NCBI RefSeq assembly: GCF_002261475.1
Contig: NZ_NEVN01000008.1
Location: 186,001 to 250,000, forward strand
Origin: Bordetella genomosp. 5
Lineage (GTDB): Bacteria > Pseudomonadota > Gammaproteobacteria > Burkholderiales > Burkholderiaceae_B
Direction of reading: 5' to 3'
DNA length: 64,000 nucleotides
The notes beneath the pieces are model-generated. The model did no database searches, was not told the DNA's origin, and saw only the letters and a list, made by a program, of their open reading frames with translations. This document shows positions 9,460 through 17,108 of this stretch, in pieces (the stretch's first letter is position 1; each line of letters opens with the position of its first letter). The translations under genes were made by a program, and so were the position numbers.

Positions 9460-10491
9460 TTACGCGCTGTCGCGGGCCTCGATGCGGAATCCGATCTCGA
9501 CGACGTCGCTATGCGGCCCATCGCCGTTGGCGCGGGCCGCGATCATGTCCGCTGCCTGCGCCCCGATGGCCGCGCCGTCCACATGCACCGAGGTGATCGC
9601 GGGCTGCATCGATGCGGCGAATTCCATGTCGCCAAAGCCCACGACCGCCAGATCGCCCGGCACGGACAGGCCCTGCGCGATCGCTTCGGTGATCACGCCC
9701 GCCGCCATCAGATCGGAGCTGCAGAACACCGCGTCGATCGGATGCCCTTGCGCCTGCAACGCGCGCAGGCCTTCGCGCCCTTGCGCATGCGTGGTCGCGG
9801 GTCGCACATAGTGCACCGGTGGCTCGGCGAGACCGAGCTCGCCAGCCGTGCGCACGAAGCTCTGCGCGCGCAGACGGGCGCGCTCGTCGCCCCCGCTCAG
9901 CACCGCGTGGCGTGTCTTGCCGGCAGCATGCAGATAGCGGCTGACCGCCGCGCCGATGTCGGCGTGCGACAGGCTGAGCAGCATGTCGATCGGCGTGGGC
10001 GTGGTGTCCCAGGTCTCGACGATCGGAATGCCCGACGCCTGCAGCAGCGCCCGCCCCTGCGCGGAATGCATCACGCCGGTGAGCACGATGCCATCGGGCC
10101 GCCGGCCGATGATGGCGCGCAACAGCGCGTCTTCGCGCGGTGCGTCGTAGCCGCTCTGCCCCACCATCAACTGATAGCCCTTGGCCTCGAGCGAGTGCGT
10201 GAGCGCGCTCAGCATGCCGCCGAACAGCGGCCCCGCCAGCGAAGGAACCAGCACCATCACGAGATTGCTGCGCGACAGCCGCAGCCCGCCCGCCATCAGG
10301 TTGGGCACATAACCGAGCTGTGCAATCGCGGCGTTGACCTTTTCGAGCGTCGCGGGCGAGACGTGTTGCGGCGTATTGATCACGCGCGACACGGTGATCA
10401 TCGACACGCCCGCCGCCCGCGCCACTTCGCGAACGGTGACGCCGGCTTTATCGGCGCGGCGGGCGCGAGGTTTCGGGGCGGACGTGGGCAT
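9460..10491 (-). CDS. LacI/GntR-type transcriptional regulator of the glucarate module
   Basis: 343 residues. The N-terminal helix-turn-helix reads VTVREVARAAGVSMITVSRV followed by the hinge region, and a periplasmic-binding-protein-like sensor domain fills the rest, as in GntR-like members of the LacI family. The gene is divergent from the Bug-gudD transcript, and two operator-like palindromes lie between them (10625-10657), so it probably represses that module and itself. The likely inducer is glucarate or a breakdown product (inference). The start is uncertain: a GTG at 10524 in frame is an alternative, and neither has a strong ribosome binding site. Confidence 0.92.
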   Translation of the reverse strand: MPTSAPKPRARRADKAGVTVREVARAAGVSMITVSRVINTPQHVSPATLEKVNAAIAQLGYVPNLMAGGLRLSRSNLVMVLVPSLAGPLFGGMLSALTHSLEAKGYQLMVGQSGYDAPREDALLRAIIGRRPDGIVLTGVMHSAQGRALLQASGIPIVETWDTTPTPIDMLLSLSHADIGAAVSRYLHAAGKTRHAVLSGGDERARLRAQSFVRTAGELGLAEPPVHYVRPATTHAQGREGLRALQAQGHPIDAVFCSSDLMAAGVITEAIAQGLSVPGDLAVVGFGDMEFAASMQPAITSVHVDGAAIGAQAADMIAARANGDGPHSDVVEIGFRIEARDSA

Positions 10492-10624
10492 GCGGATCGG
10501 ATCGTGTGAAGGAATAAGGGCCACAGCCTACCTGCTGCAGCCCGCCATGGCGCGGCGGCAGGCCTAGGGTTTATACGGGGTAGCGATGCGCTCCCGCCTG
10601 AACCTATCCTACCAAAATCCTGTT

Positions 10625-10657
10625 GTTAACGTTACCAACGCAGATGGTAACGTTAAC
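10625..10657. promoter_or_regulatory. Paired LacI-family operators
   Basis: GTTAACGTTACC (10625-10636) and GGTAACGTTAAC (10646-10657) are perfect inverted copies of each other. Each is itself a near palindrome around AACGTT, the usual LacI-family operator core with central CG. Centre-to-centre distance is 21 bp, two helical turns, so two repressor dimers could bind the same face. They lie between the lacI-type gene and the Bug gene. Confidence 0.85.
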
Positions 10658-10699
10658 TCCACCGACAGGGCCTATACCAATTCAACCAGGAGACAAAGA

Positions 10700-11674
10700 T
10701 TGAACCTCACTGCACGCCGGTGGATGGCCGGACTGGGCCTGCTCGTGGTCGCCAGCTCGGCCCAGGCCGCCTGGCCCGACAAGCCCGTGACGATGATCGT
10801 GCCCTTCCCGCCGGGCGGCGCGACCGACTCGGTCGCCCGCTCCGTGGCCAACAAGCTCGGCGAATCCCTCAAGCAGTCGTTCGTGGTCGAGAACAAGGCC
10901 GGCGCCACCGGCACGATCGGGGCGGCCCAGGCTGCGCGCGCCGCTCCCGACGGCTACACGCTGATGGTGACGTCGCTTGCGCCGCTGGTCGTCGCCCCGC
11001 ATCTGATGAAAGGCATTCCGTACGATCCCGCCAAAGACTTCACCTATCTGACGGTGGCCGTGCAGACCCCGAACGTGCTCGTCGTGAATCCCAAGCTCGC
11101 GCCGCAGATCAATTCGGTGCAGGACGTCCTGGCGCTGCTGAAGTCCAAGCCGGGCGAAATCAGCTTCGCCACCTCGGGCGCCGGCTCGTCGGATCACCTG
11201 ACCGCCGAGCTCTTCTGGCAGAAGACCGGCACCAAGGGTCTGCATATTCCGTACAAGGGCGGCGCCCCCGCGATCTCGGATCTGCTGGGCAATCAGGTCG
11301 ACATGTCGTTCCAGAACGTGAACGCGGTGCTGCCGCACATCAAGGCCGGCAAGCTCAAGGCCATCGCCGTCACGGGCAACAAGCGTTCGCCGGTGCTGCC
11401 CGACGTGCCCACCTTCGCCGAAGCGTCCGTGCCCGGACTCGAGGTGTACGCGTGGCAAGCCGTGGTCGCCCCCAAGGGCATTCCGGACGACGTGCGCAAC
11501 AAGCTTTCGCAGGCGCTCACCGCGGCCATCAAGGATCCGGCGGTGAGCAAGCCCTTCACCGACGTGGGCCTCGAAGTCGTGGCCAACTCGCCCGAAGCCT
11601 TCACCGAGTTTCAGAAGAAAGAAAGCGCGCGCTGGAAGCAGGTGATCGAAGCCGGCGGCATCACGGTGCAGTAA
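10700..11674 (+). CDS. Bug-family tripartite tricarboxylate transporter binding protein
   Basis: 324 residues. The TTG at 10700 is chosen because AGGAGA lies 7-8 bases upstream and the protein then starts with a good signal peptide (MNLTARRWMAGLGLLVVASS, cleavage after AQA). The mature part begins WPDKPVTMIVPFPPGGATDS, the hallmark of Bug/TctC proteins that capture carboxylates in the periplasm. Followed by gudD after 65 bases with a GC-rich hairpin (11693-11715) between, which may protect the upstream message. With tctBA downstream it should form a glucarate-type TTT importer (inference from context). Confidence 0.93.
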   Translation: MNLTARRWMAGLGLLVVASSAQAAWPDKPVTMIVPFPPGGATDSVARSVANKLGESLKQSFVVENKAGATGTIGAAQAARAAPDGYTLMVTSLAPLVVAPHLMKGIPYDPAKDFTYLTVAVQTPNVLVVNPKLAPQINSVQDVLALLKSKPGEISFATSGAGSSDHLTAELFWQKTGTKGLHIPYKGGAPAISDLLGNQVDMSFQNVNAVLPHIKAGKLKAIAVTGNKRSPVLPDVPTFAEASVPGLEVYAWQAVVAPKGIPDDVRNKLSQALTAAIKDPAVSKPFTDVGLEVVANSPEAFTEFQKKESARWKQVIEAGGITVQ

Positions 11675-11692
11675 TTTCACCTCGACGCATTC

Positions 11693-11715
11693 CCCGGCGC
11701 GCGCGGCGCGCCGGG
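11693..11715 (+). other. GC-rich intra-operon hairpin
   Basis: A perfect 10-bp inverted repeat (CCCGGCGCGC / GCGCGCCGGG) lies in the 65-base gap between the Bug gene and gudD. Such hairpins often stabilise the message of an abundant binding protein. There is no U-tract. Confidence 0.5.
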
Positions 11716-11739
11716 CCCAACTTGTAGAAGCAGCTCATC

Positions 11740-13089
11740 ATGTCCCACACCTCGCAAAGCCCCTCTTCCACGCCCACGGTCACGCAGATGCGCGTGATCC
11801 CCGTTGCCGGTCAGGACGCCATGCTGCTCAACCTGAGCGGCGCGCACGCCCCTTATTTCACGCGCAACCTGATCGTGCTGACCGACAGCGCCGGCAATAC
11901 CGGCGTGGGCGAAGTGCCGGGCGGCGAGAAGATCCGCGCCACCCTCGAGGACGCGCGCGAGTTCATCGTGGGCAGCTCGATCGGCCAATACAACCAGACG
12001 CTCAACCGGATGCGCCAGGCCTTCGCCAGCCGCGACAGCGCCGGCCGAGGCCAGCAGACCTTCGACCTGCGCGTGGCGATCCACGCGGTCACCGCCGCCG
12101 AATCGGCGCTGCTCGACCTGCTGGGCAAGCATTTGGGCGTGCCCGTGGCCGCGCTGCTCGGCGAAGGGGTGCAACGCACCTCGGTACAGATGCTGGGCTA
12201 TCTGTTTTATGTGGGCGATCGCAACGCGACGCCCCTGCCCTACGCCAGCGCCCCCGACGAAGCCGACGACTGGCTGCGCCTGCGCCACGAGAAAGCGCTC
12301 ACGCCGGAAGCCATCGTGAAGCTGGCCGAGGCGGCCTATCAGCGTTATGGCTTCGAAGATTTCAAGCTCAAGGGCGGCGTGCTCAGCGGCGATGCCGAGG
12401 TGGAAGCGATCCGCGCGCTGCACGAACGCTTTCCGAAGGCCCGCATCACGCTCGACCCGAACGGCGGCTGGCTGCTCGACGAGGCGGTGCGGCTCTGCCG
12501 CGACCTGCACGGCGTGCTGGCCTACGCCGAAGATCCCTGCGGCTCCGAAGGCGTGTTTTCGGGACGCGAGGTGATGGCCGAGTTCCGCCGCGCCACCGGC
12601 CTGCCCACCGCCACCAATATGGTTGCCACCGACTGGCGCGAAATGGCGCACACGCTCTCGTTGCAGTCCGTGGATATCCCGCTGGCCGACCCGCACTTCT
12701 GGACCATGCAAGGCTCGGTGCGCGTGGCCCAGACTTGCCAGGCGTTCGGCCTGACGTGGGGCTCGCACTCGAACAACCATTTCGACATCTCGCTCGCCAT
12801 GTTCACGCATGTGGGTGCCGCGGCACCCGGCCGCGTCACCGCGATCGACACGCACTGGATCTGGCAGGACGGCCAATACCTCACGCGCAACCCGCTGCAG
12901 ATCCGCAACGGCTACATCGAACTGCCTCAAACCGGCGGGTTGGGCATCGAACTCGACATGGATGCGGTCGAGCGCGCGCACCAGCTCTATCTGCAACATG
13001 GTCTGGGTGCGCGGGATGACGCCATGGCGATGCAGTATCTGATCCCGGGCTGGACCTTCGACCGCAAGCGTCCGTGCATGGTGCGCTGA
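11740..13089 (+). CDS. gudD: D-glucarate dehydratase
   Basis: 449 residues, enolase superfamily, converting D-glucarate (and idarate) to 5-keto-4-deoxyglucarate with Mg2+. The expected catalytic pieces are present: Lys209 and Lys211 in DFKLKGG, Asp239 and Asn241 in LDPNGGW, Glu264 in YAEDPCG, and His343 in [10 protein letters not shown]. The whole sequence closely follows E. coli GudD from memory, including the ending [17 protein letters not shown]. This is the best functional anchor for the whole 9.5-15.6 kb module. Confidence 0.97.
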   Translation: MSHTSQSPSSTPTVTQMRVIPVAGQDAMLLNLSGAHAPYFTRNLIVLTDSAGNTGVGEVPGGEKIRATLEDAREFIVGSSIGQYNQTLNRMRQAFASRDSAGRGQQTFDLRVAIHAVTAAESALLDLLGKHLGVPVAALLGEGVQRTSVQMLGYLFYVGDRNATPLPYASAPDEADDWLRLRHEKALTPEAIVKLAEAAYQRYGFEDFKLKGGVLSGDAEVEAIRALHERFPKARITLDPNGGWLLDEAVRLCRDLHGVLAYAEDPCGSEGVFSGREVMAEFRRATGLPTATNMVATDWREMAHTLSLQSVDIPLADPHFWTMQGSVRVAQTCQAFGLTWGSHSNNHFDISLAMFTHVGAAAPGRVTAIDTHWIWQDGQYLTRNPLQIRNGYIELPQTGGLGIELDMDAVERAHQLYLQHGLGARDDAMAMQYLIPGWTFDRKRPCMVR

Positions 13090-13599
13090 GCCCCGGGCTC
13101 CGGGCCTAGTTTCCAAGGCAGGCTGCGGCGCGCGCGGACGCGCCGCAGCCCCGTTCGCGCCCGCGCCGCGCGGCCGGGTCGAGTCCCCATGACACCTGCC
13201 GCGTGCCAGCCGCCTTTGCGGCGGGCAGCGCCCCTCTTCCCCGCATCCGCAGCACCTCCTCCCCCGGCGCCAAGCCCCCGGGCACACGGCTTGCCTTCGC
13301 GGCGGACCGTCGCCCTTCCCTCGTCCGAACGCCTGTCAGTCAGCTTTCATGCCGTAAGCAATTCGCGCATGCGAACGACGCACGCTCGAGCGTTCATTCT
13401 CTGGACTAGGGGAAATCCCGGAAAAATTTATCGCAATTACGGGTTTTCAGGAAATTCCGATACCGGTACCATTCCGTCTGCTTTCGCTTTGCTTTCAATA
13501 CGCTTTCTTCATGAAAGCGAGTTGAGAGGTCAGAATGCGTTCCCGCCGGGGCTACCCCGGTTTTTTTATTTGGGCGCGCCAGAACTTGGAGACACGACG
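13090..13599. other. Intergenic region between gudD and tctB
   Basis: No convincing gene. A 12-bp perfect hairpin (GGCTGCGGCGCG / CGCGCCGCAGCC, 13121-13150) follows gudD and probably ends its transcript, though T residues are few. The second half is AT-richer and holds a stem CGCTTTC / GAAAGCG (13501-13519) and then a clear terminator just ahead of tctB. tctBA therefore seem to have their own leader. Confidence 0.55.
13546..13567 (+). terminator. Intrinsic terminator immediately upstream of tctB
   Basis: A CCGGGG / CCCCGG stem with a 3-base loop is followed by seven T residues. The tctB ribosome binding site begins about 20 bases later. A terminator in this position suggests transcription attenuation of tctBA, possibly with the CGCTTTC / GAAAGCG stem (13501-13519) as part of the switch. 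Confidence 0.75.
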
Positions 13600-14058
13600 T
13601 TGTTAAGAAACAGACAAGACTTTTGGTCTGGGGTGATGTTCATCGGCCTGGGGGCTGGCTTTGCAGTACAGGCCACGCAATACAGCATGGGCACCGCTGC
13701 CCGCATGGGCCCCGGCTACTTCCCATTCTGGCTCGGCATCGTTCTCGCGCTCATGGGCGCCATCGTGATGCTGGGCGCCCTCAACAAGCGCGCCACCGAG
13801 ACCCACGTGTCGCGCTTCGATTTCCGCATCGTCGCGTTGGTGGTCGGATCGGTGGTGCTGTACGGCTTCGCCCTGCGTCCGCTCGGCCTCTACCTCTCGC
13901 TTTTCCTGCTGGTCATCGTCAGCAGCTTCGCAAGCCATGAGTTCAACTGGAAGGTCGCCGTCGCGAACGGCCTCTTCCTGGTGCTGTTCTCCTATGTGGC
14001 ATTCATCCGCGGCCTGGGCCTGATCTTCCCGCTCTGGCCCGCGGCGCTGGGCAACTGA
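13600..14058 (+). CDS. tctB: Tripartite tricarboxylate transporter small membrane subunit (TctB)
   Basis: 152 residues with about four hydrophobic helices. The TTG at 13600 (MLRNRQDFWSGVMFIGLGAG) follows GGAGA and gives the normal TctB length; the upstream frame back to 13189 crosses the terminator and is not coding. TctB stabilises TctA in the inner membrane. MGPGYFPFWLGIVLALMG is the characteristic TctB stretch. It ends 11 bases before tctA. Confidence 0.9.
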   Translation: MLRNRQDFWSGVMFIGLGAGFAVQATQYSMGTAARMGPGYFPFWLGIVLALMGAIVMLGALNKRATETHVSRFDFRIVALVVGSVVLYGFALRPLGLYLSLFLLVIVSSFASHEFNWKVAVANGLFLVLFSYVAFIRGLGLIFPLWPAALGN

Positions 14059-14069
14059 GGAGCACACAC

Positions 14070-15575
14070 ATGGAACTGATCGACAACCTGATGCTCGGCT
14101 TCTCGGTGGCCTTCACCCCCGAGAACATGCTCTACGCCTTCATCGGCTGCCTGCTCGGCACGCTCGTCGGCGTGCTGCCCGGCCTGGGCCCCGTGCCCAC
14201 CATCGCCATGCTGCTGCCCATCACGTATGTGCTGCCGCCCACGGCGGGCCTCATCATGCTTGCCGGCATCTACTACGGCACGCAGTACGGCGGCTCGACC
14301 ACGGCCATCCTCGTGAACCTGCCTGGCGAGACGTCCGCGGTGGTGACCGTGCTCGACGGCCACCAGATGGCACGCAACGGCCGCGCCGGCGCGGCCCTGT
14401 CGCTGGCGGCCATCGGCTCGTTCTTCGCGGGCAGCGTGGCCACCCTGCTGCTCGCCGCCTTCGCGCCGCCGCTGGCCAATGTGGCCTTCGCGTTCGGCCC
14501 CGCCGAGTACTTCTCGCTGATGGCCCTGGGCCTGATCGGCGCCGTCGTGCTGGCCTCGGGCTCGCTGCCCAAGGCCATCTGCATGATCCTGCTGGGCCTG
14601 TTGCTCGGCATGGTCGGCACCGACGTGAACTCGGGCGTGGCGCGCTACGACTTCAGCATCCCCGAGCTGCAGGATGGCATCGACTTCGCCATTGTCGCCA
14701 TGGGCGTGTTCGGCCTCTCCGAAATCATGGCCAACCTCGAGCTGAAAGAACAACGCGTCGAGATCCAGGACAAGGTGGGCTCGCTCTACCCGAGCCGCCA
14801 GGAATTCCGCGAAGCGGCCCCCGCCGTGCTGCGTGGTACCGCGCTGGGCTCGATCCTCGGCATCCTGCCGGGCGGCGGTTCGGTGCTGTCGGCGTTCGCG
14901 TCGTACACGCTCGAGAAGAAGATCTCGAAGAACCCCGAACGCTTCGGCAAGGGCCACCCGGCGGGTCTCGCCGGCCCCGAGTCGGCCAACAACGCGGGCG
15001 CGCAGACCTCGTTCATCCCGCTGCTCACGCTCGGCATCCCGGGCAACGCCGTGATGGCGCTGATGGTCGGCGCCATGACGATCCACAACATCCAGCCGGG
15101 TCCGCAGGTCATGACCAGCCACCCCGAACTCTTCTGGGGCCTCATCGCCTCGATGTGGATCGGCAACCTGATGCTCGTGGTGCTCAACCTGCCGCTGATC
15201 GGCATCTGGGTCAAGCTGCTGCGCGTGCCTTACCGCATGCTGTTCCCGGCGATCCTGGTGTTCTGCACCATCGGGGTGTATTCGCTGAACTACAACGTCT
15301 TCGACGTCTTCATGTTCGCGATCTTCGGCATCATCGGCTACATCTGGAGCAAGCTGCGTTGCGAAGGCGCGCCGCTGCTGCTGGGCCTGGTGCTCGGCCC
15401 CATGATGGAAGAAAACTTCCGTCGGGCCCTGCTGCTGTCGCGCGGCGACTTCACGACCTTCGTCACGCGCCCGCTCTCGGCCTCGCTGCTCGCCGCCGCC
15501 GCCGTGCTGCTGGTACTCGTGGCCCTGCCCGCGCTGCGCAAGAAACGCGAAGAGGCGTTCGTCGACGTCGACTGA
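14070..15575 (+). CDS. tctA: Tripartite tricarboxylate transporter large membrane subunit (TctA)
   Basis: 501 residues, full length, with about 11-12 hydrophobic helices. The TctA signatures GVLPGLGPVPTIAMLLP and YYGTQYGGSTTAILVNLPGE are present, along with the second-half repeat SFIPLLTLGIPGNAVMALM. It is the channel subunit that takes substrate from a Bug protein. Preceded by GAGGAG. Together with tctB and the Bug gene at 10700 it makes one complete TTT system. Confidence 0.96.
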   Translation: MELIDNLMLGFSVAFTPENMLYAFIGCLLGTLVGVLPGLGPVPTIAMLLPITYVLPPTAGLIMLAGIYYGTQYGGSTTAILVNLPGETSAVVTVLDGHQMARNGRAGAALSLAAIGSFFAGSVATLLLAAFAPPLANVAFAFGPAEYFSLMALGLIGAVVLASGSLPKAICMILLGLLLGMVGTDVNSGVARYDFSIPELQDGIDFAIVAMGVFGLSEIMANLELKEQRVEIQDKVGSLYPSRQEFREAAPAVLRGTALGSILGILPGGGSVLSAFASYTLEKKISKNPERFGKGHPAGLAGPESANNAGAQTSFIPLLTLGIPGNAVMALMVGAMTIHNIQPGPQVMTSHPELFWGLIASMWIGNLMLVVLNLPLIGIWVKLLRVPYRMLFPAILVFCTIGVYSLNYNVFDVFMFAIFGIIGYIWSKLRCEGAPLLLGLVLGPMMEENFRRALLLSRGDFTTFVTRPLSASLLAAAAVLLVLVALPALRKKREEAFVDVD

Positions 15576-15600
15576 CCCACACCGAATAGATTGGCTCTTT

Positions 15601-15637
15601 GCCCGGGTTTTCTGCCGATTCCCCGGGCATTTTTTTA
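15601..15637 (+). terminator. Terminator after tctA
   Basis: GCCCGGG (15601-15607) and CCCGGGC (15622-15628) form a 7-bp stem followed by a run of seven T residues. It is the first of a series of related sequences; see the repeat at 15617-15815. Confidence 0.75.
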
Positions 15638-15815
15638 TCTGCCGATTCCGTGGGCCTTTCTATCTGCCATTCTGAACTCCCCCCCGAAGATCGGATCAGT
15701 GTCCAAATTTCGGGGGTTAGTTGATTCGCCGGGCTTTCTTTATCTACGGGCTTTAGCTTCTGACCATCCAACTTCTGGCGGTCAGTTCGATTTCCCCCAG
15801 GGCTTACTTTATCTG
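15617..15815 (+). repeat. Degenerate GATTCC...GGGC...TTTATCTG repeats
   Basis: Four imperfect copies begin near 15617, 15644, 15723 and 15789. Each reads roughly GATTC-(C/G)-GGGC followed by a T-rich stretch ending in TATCT. The first overlaps the tctA terminator. The series fills most of the 270-base gap between tctA and the 98-residue gene and could be duplicated terminator remnants. Confidence 0.55.
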
Positions 15816-15848
15816 TACGTAGTGCAGCGCCCACCCGCGGCGCCGGGG

Positions 15849-16145
15849 TCACTCAGGCGACCCGCCCCCCAGCACCTGACGCACCGCCAGCGCGATGCGT
15901 TCGACCAAGCCACTGGGGCCTGCGATGCTCAGCCCCATGTAGGTCTCTGACTCCACCGTGACCAACTCCCCCGCGACCCGCAGACGCATCGTCTCGACTT
16001 CCTGAGACCCACCCACGCCCCACGTCCGATCCAACAGCTCCATATCCATCTCGAGCAACACGCGCCACAGCGCGCTGCGCAAGGCATCGTCGTACTCATC
16101 CCCCAAAACGAGGGTGTCTATCGGCTGATCGGGCTCGGTGCTCAT
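15849..16145 (-). CDS. Small acidic protein of unknown function (possible CDI immunity protein)
   Basis: 98 residues, starting MSTEPDQPIDTLVLGDEYDD, acidic and without signal peptide or membrane segment. I do not recognise a domain. Its ATG overlaps the stop of the frame upstream by ATGA, a sign of translational coupling. That upstream frame looks like the tail of a broken gene, and beyond it is the start of a TpsB/CdiB-like gene. In CDI loci of the E. coli type, cdiB, cdiA and cdiI follow in this order, so an immunity role is a reasonable but unproven reading. Confidence 0.6.
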   Translation of the reverse strand: MSTEPDQPIDTLVLGDEYDDALRSALWRVLLEMDMELLDRTWGVGGSQEVETMRLRVAGELVTVESETYMGLSIAGPSGLVERIALAVRQVLGGGSPE

Positions 16146-16325
16146 GAAGGATTCGCGGCTGGGGTTCGGATGAGGCAATAGCGGGCAAGTGCTTGGGCCG
16201 TGCCGGGCATATGACATGGAGATGTCTTACCGGACGGGAAAGCTGATGAAGTTACCACCGGAACTTCAAATTCGCTGTGAGACAGGAATGGATAGAGCAG
16301 ATCGAAGCGAGAGGGCAGTCTGACA
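16142..16325 (-). pseudogene. Possible C-terminal remnant of an exoprotein toxin
   Basis: An open frame of about 60 residues (RLPSRFDLLYPFLSHSEFEV and onward) ends with TGA in ATGA overlap with the start of the 98-residue gene. It has no start of its own: upstream of about 16325 the DNA belongs, in another frame, to a TpsB-like signal peptide region. Base use is AT-richer than the surroundings. The simplest view is a deletion that joined the 5' end of a tpsB/cdiB gene to the 3' end of its partner. No domain can be recognised, so this is inference. Confidence 0.35.
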
Positions 16326-16529
16326 CCGGTGTTGCGCCCGCTCGCGCTGCGCCTCGATCTCCTGCTGCTGGCGCCGTTCGATCTCGTGCCGGGGCGCGGC
16401 CTCGGGCGGCAAGGGCTGCGACTGGGCGTGGGCGAAGCCCGCCGCGCTGAGCGCACCGAGCGCCACGATCCCGGCTGCCAGGTGAAGTCGAGTCTTGCTG
16501 GGTCCCGCCTGTGTGTGTCGATCGGCCAC
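16252..16529 (-). pseudogene. Truncated TpsB/CdiB-like outer-membrane transporter (N-terminus only)
   Basis: From a GTG at 16529 there is a signal peptide (LAAGIVALGALSAAGFAHAQ) and then SQPLPPEAAPRHEIERRQQQ with further glutamine/arginine-rich sequence. This is the typical mature N-terminus (helix H1 and linker) of two-partner secretion transporters such as CdiB, ShlB and FhaC. Family members run to about 550 residues with POTRA and barrel domains; here the recognisable part stops after about 68 residues near 16325 and the frame ends at 16252 in unrelated sequence. Confidence 0.6.
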
Positions 16530-17108
16530 GTTTCTGCTCTAGCTGGTTGTTGCGGGCCCATCGCCGGCGGCAGCTTGCGCTACCCCGACGCGAAACCTGC
16601 CTGTTCAGTGTCGGTGCAGTCACATCCGATCTTTCTGCCCACCCGCGATTTCGGACGGACGTCGCCACCCACCTTTTGCGGCCGCGCAACGGCGTAGCGC
16701 ATGCCACGTCGGCTCCCGACACGAGGCAGGCGATATGAAGTGCATGCACTTCGTTCCGAAGTGCGCGTGGTCGGCTGTTGATTGAAAAGCACGCGTGGTG
16801 CGAGGGATGGCGCGAGCGCGTGCGCCAAGTGCATGCAATTCGTGAAAGGGCCGCGCCCGGGCGCTGAGGACGCGGCGCGGGTCGCCGCCGTCAGCGGAGA
16901 CGTCTCACCTTGGCCTTTCAGGACAACGCGAGCCTTCGCTCGAATTGCATGCAGTTTTTAGGGATGCCGCGCGCAGGTGCGCACCGACGCGCCCGGGCCG
17001 CCGGTTGGCGGAACCCGAGGGGTCGGCTCAGGGAAAGAGAGGAAGGGGTGAGGCGCAGGCAGCGGAGGCAACGATGGCGGTGCCCCGCGGCCTGGCGTGG
17101 CCCGCGGC
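16530..17108. other. Non-coding region between the TpsB remnant and tetR
   Basis: No gene is recognisable in this 580-base stretch. It contains three copies of a palindromic TGCATGCA-centred box (annotated separately) and an imperfect pair TGAAAGGGCC (16842 on) / GGCCTTTCA (16912-16920). Confidence 0.5.
16737..16956. repeat. Three palindromic GAA-N-TGCATGCA-N-TTC boxes
   Basis: A perfect 16-bp palindrome GAAGTGCATGCACTTC lies at 16737-16752. Related copies AAGTGCATGCAATTCG (16827-16842) and CGAATTGCATGCAGTT (16941-16956) are inverted relative to each other and bracket about 130 bases. They may be regulator sites or the ends of a small mobile or repeat element. Confidence 0.6.

Noticed and set aside
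11677-13287. 536-codon minus-strand frame opposite gudD
   Set aside because: gudD is a highly recognisable enzyme; the antisense translation has no family character.
13189-13599. Longer TctB reading frame starting at 13189
   Set aside because: The extension crosses an intrinsic terminator and would add about 137 residues absent from the family; the TTG at 13600 has a proper ribosome binding site.
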